Assembly: GCA_018241785.1 (NCBI GenBank)
Contig: JAFEDF010000240.1
Span: 1-55,491, forward strand
Direction of reading: 5' to 3'
Source: Pseudomonadota bacterium
GTDB lineage: Bacteria > Pseudomonadota > Gammaproteobacteria > Burkholderiales > Casimicrobiaceae
Length of the DNA: 55,491 bases
Shown: in pieces, positions 54,547 through 55,491 of the stretch
How the letters are laid out: each line of letters starts with the position of its first letter
Position numbering within the stretch: the stretch's first letter is position 1
The notes under the pieces: model-generated
What the model was told of the DNA's origin: nothing
Seen by the model: the letters and a program-made list of their open reading frames with translations, nothing else
The model's database searches: none
Position numbers and translations under genes: made by a program

Positions 54547-55491
54547 TCATGGCGAGTCGTCGGGAAGGCCCCAGCGCGGCCGTCCCGCGAGGGCGAAGAG
54601 CCACGCCGCCGCGAGCACGGGCCAGGCGAGGAGCACTGCGCGCGTGAGCCCGTTGTAGTTGGTGAGCTGGCCGTAGTGCCAGTCGAACAGGCCGAGCGGG
54701 GCGCGGGCTTCGGCGAGGTCGGGGACGAGCACGGGCGCCAGCAGCGATGAGAGCAGGGCGACCGCGCACATCGCGACACGCACGGCACGCGGGAGTCCGA
54801 TCGCGACCGGAAGGATCAGCGCGCCCGCGGCAATGCCTGCGAGAACGCCCGGCTTCACCCACGTTCGCCACGCGGCGGGCTTCAACAGCCACGCTGCCGC
54901 GGCGAGTTTAAGCAGCAGGGCGGCCGAGATCAGCGACAGCACCGCGAGCCCGATCGTTGCCGGCCGGCGCAGCAGCAGCGACACGAAAAGACCCACGCCG
55001 AGCACGTGGAACGCGCTCGCAGCCGCCTGGATGATGAGGCTTGCCCCGTCGGCCCTCGGCGATGCGGCCGCGGCGGCGGACAGCGGATCGGGATCGAAGG
55101 TCAGGCCGAACAGCGGGATGCCCGGATTCATCTGCGCGATCAGCCAGAAGAGCAGCAATGCCGCGCCGACGTCGCCGAGACGGCCGCCGAGGACCGTGCG
55201 CGCGCGAAGATCGTAGAGCCCGTCCCGCACGGTCCCCGGCCGTGCGACCCACGCCGCGATCGCTGCGCCGACGAGGGCGCCTGCGCTGTTCATCACGAGG
55301 TCGAAGACGTCCGAGTCGCGCGGCGGGATGTACGCCTGCAGCGTCTCCATCACGAACGAGAGTGCGGCTCCGCCAGCGAGCCCGGTGGCGATGCGCTGCC
55401 ACACCGGTGCACCGCGCGGAAGCAGCGCGAGGAAGAGCCCGAGCGGCGCGTAGGCGGCGACGTTGAATGCGGCGTCGTAGCGGGTCCAGTA
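54547..55491 (-). CDS. VanZ-like membrane protein (5' end beyond window)
   Basis: The frame stays open to the window edge. The 29 codons upstream of GTG 55404 encode NVAAYAPLGLFLALLP, a typical VanZ helix, so the true start lies outside. Features include FVMETLQAYIPPRDSDVFDLVMNSAGALVGA, the conserved acidic VanZ segment, followed by several more hydrophobic helices to a total of about eight. The C-terminal part after residue 110 of the visible sequence is longer than in minimal VanZ proteins. The function of the family is not settled. Confidence 0.8.
   Translation of the reverse strand, partial: YWTRYDAAFNVAAYAPLGLFLALLPRGAPVWQRIATGLAGGAALSFVMETLQAYIPPRDSDVFDLVMNSAGALVGAAIAAWVARPGTVRDGLYDLRARTVLGGRLGDVGAALLLFWLIAQMNPGIPLFGLTFDPDPLSAAAAASPRADGASLIIQAAASAFHVLGVGLFVSLLLRRPATIGLAVLSLISAALLLKLAAAAWLLKPAAWRTWVKPGVLAGIAAGALILPVAIGLPRAVRVAMCAVALLSSLLAPVLVPDLAEARAPLGLFDWHYGQLTNYNGLTRAVLLAWPVLAAAWLFALAGRPRWGLPDDSP

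Overview
The window is a very GC-rich, gene-dense stretch of chromosome. It most likely comes from a betaproteobacterium, or a close relative known only from environmental genomes. The gene neighbourhoods point that way: a cutA / dsbD-like / tlpA / accB / accC / prmA / DUF3426 run, glnA followed by DUF4124-ntrB-ntrC, amgK-murU divergent from lptD-surA, an S-adenosylhomocysteine riboswitch before ahcY, and small DUF3460 and DUF6494 proteins. No rRNA, tRNA, CRISPR array, transposase or prophage was seen.

Layout. (1) 186-12746 is an acyl-CoA / dicarboxylate block. It holds an FAH-family gene behind a ketopantoate-reductase-like gene, an orphan P-loop protein, matB coupled to a second ketopantoate-reductase-like gene, sucC-sucD, oxalyl-CoA decarboxylase, a fused malonate-decarboxylase beta/gamma-like protein and a DUF3530 hydrolase. 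(2) 13023-22628 is a methyl-cycle region: sua5/tsaC, metK, an Old-Yellow-Enzyme homologue, a 42-residue gene, an HExxH protein, an MFS carrier, then the SAH riboswitch with ahcY, a third panE-like gene, a small membrane protein and metF. (3) 22683-31959 holds a lipoprotein gene, ilvD, lgt, fxsA, cutA, a stand-alone DsbD alpha domain, tlpA, accBC, prmA and a zinc-ribbon protein. (4) 32001-37694 is a nitrogen-control unit: glnA behind a sigma-54 promoter with two NtrC-like sites, a DUF4124 protein, ntrB, ntrC, and a PheC-like dehydratase. (5) 37757-46884 is an envelope region: xthA, a DUF4124-glutaredoxin protein, a MurU-OpdA fusion, amgK, lptD, surA. (6) 46957-55491 holds a glycoside-hydrolase-like protein, a methyltransferase, DUF3460, rlmL-like, hemJ, DUF6494, an amidase, an alpha/beta hydrolase and a VanZ-like gene cut by the window end.

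The most unusual feature is a family of three large nested palindromes (1-185, 12747-13022, 16533-16800). Each begins 0-3 nt after the stop codon of an unrelated gene and lies in the same orientation relative to that gene. Their stems differ in sequence but stay paired, and all three have a conserved 38-nt loop. I recognise no described repeat family in them. Other points of interest are the in-frame MurU-OpdA fusion, the matB/sucCD/oxc/mdcDE-like assembly without its usual partners, a decarboxylase frame with no ordinary start codon, a glnA control region matching the geometry of E. coli glnAp2, and a palindrome carrying the -10 boxes of both amgK and lptD.
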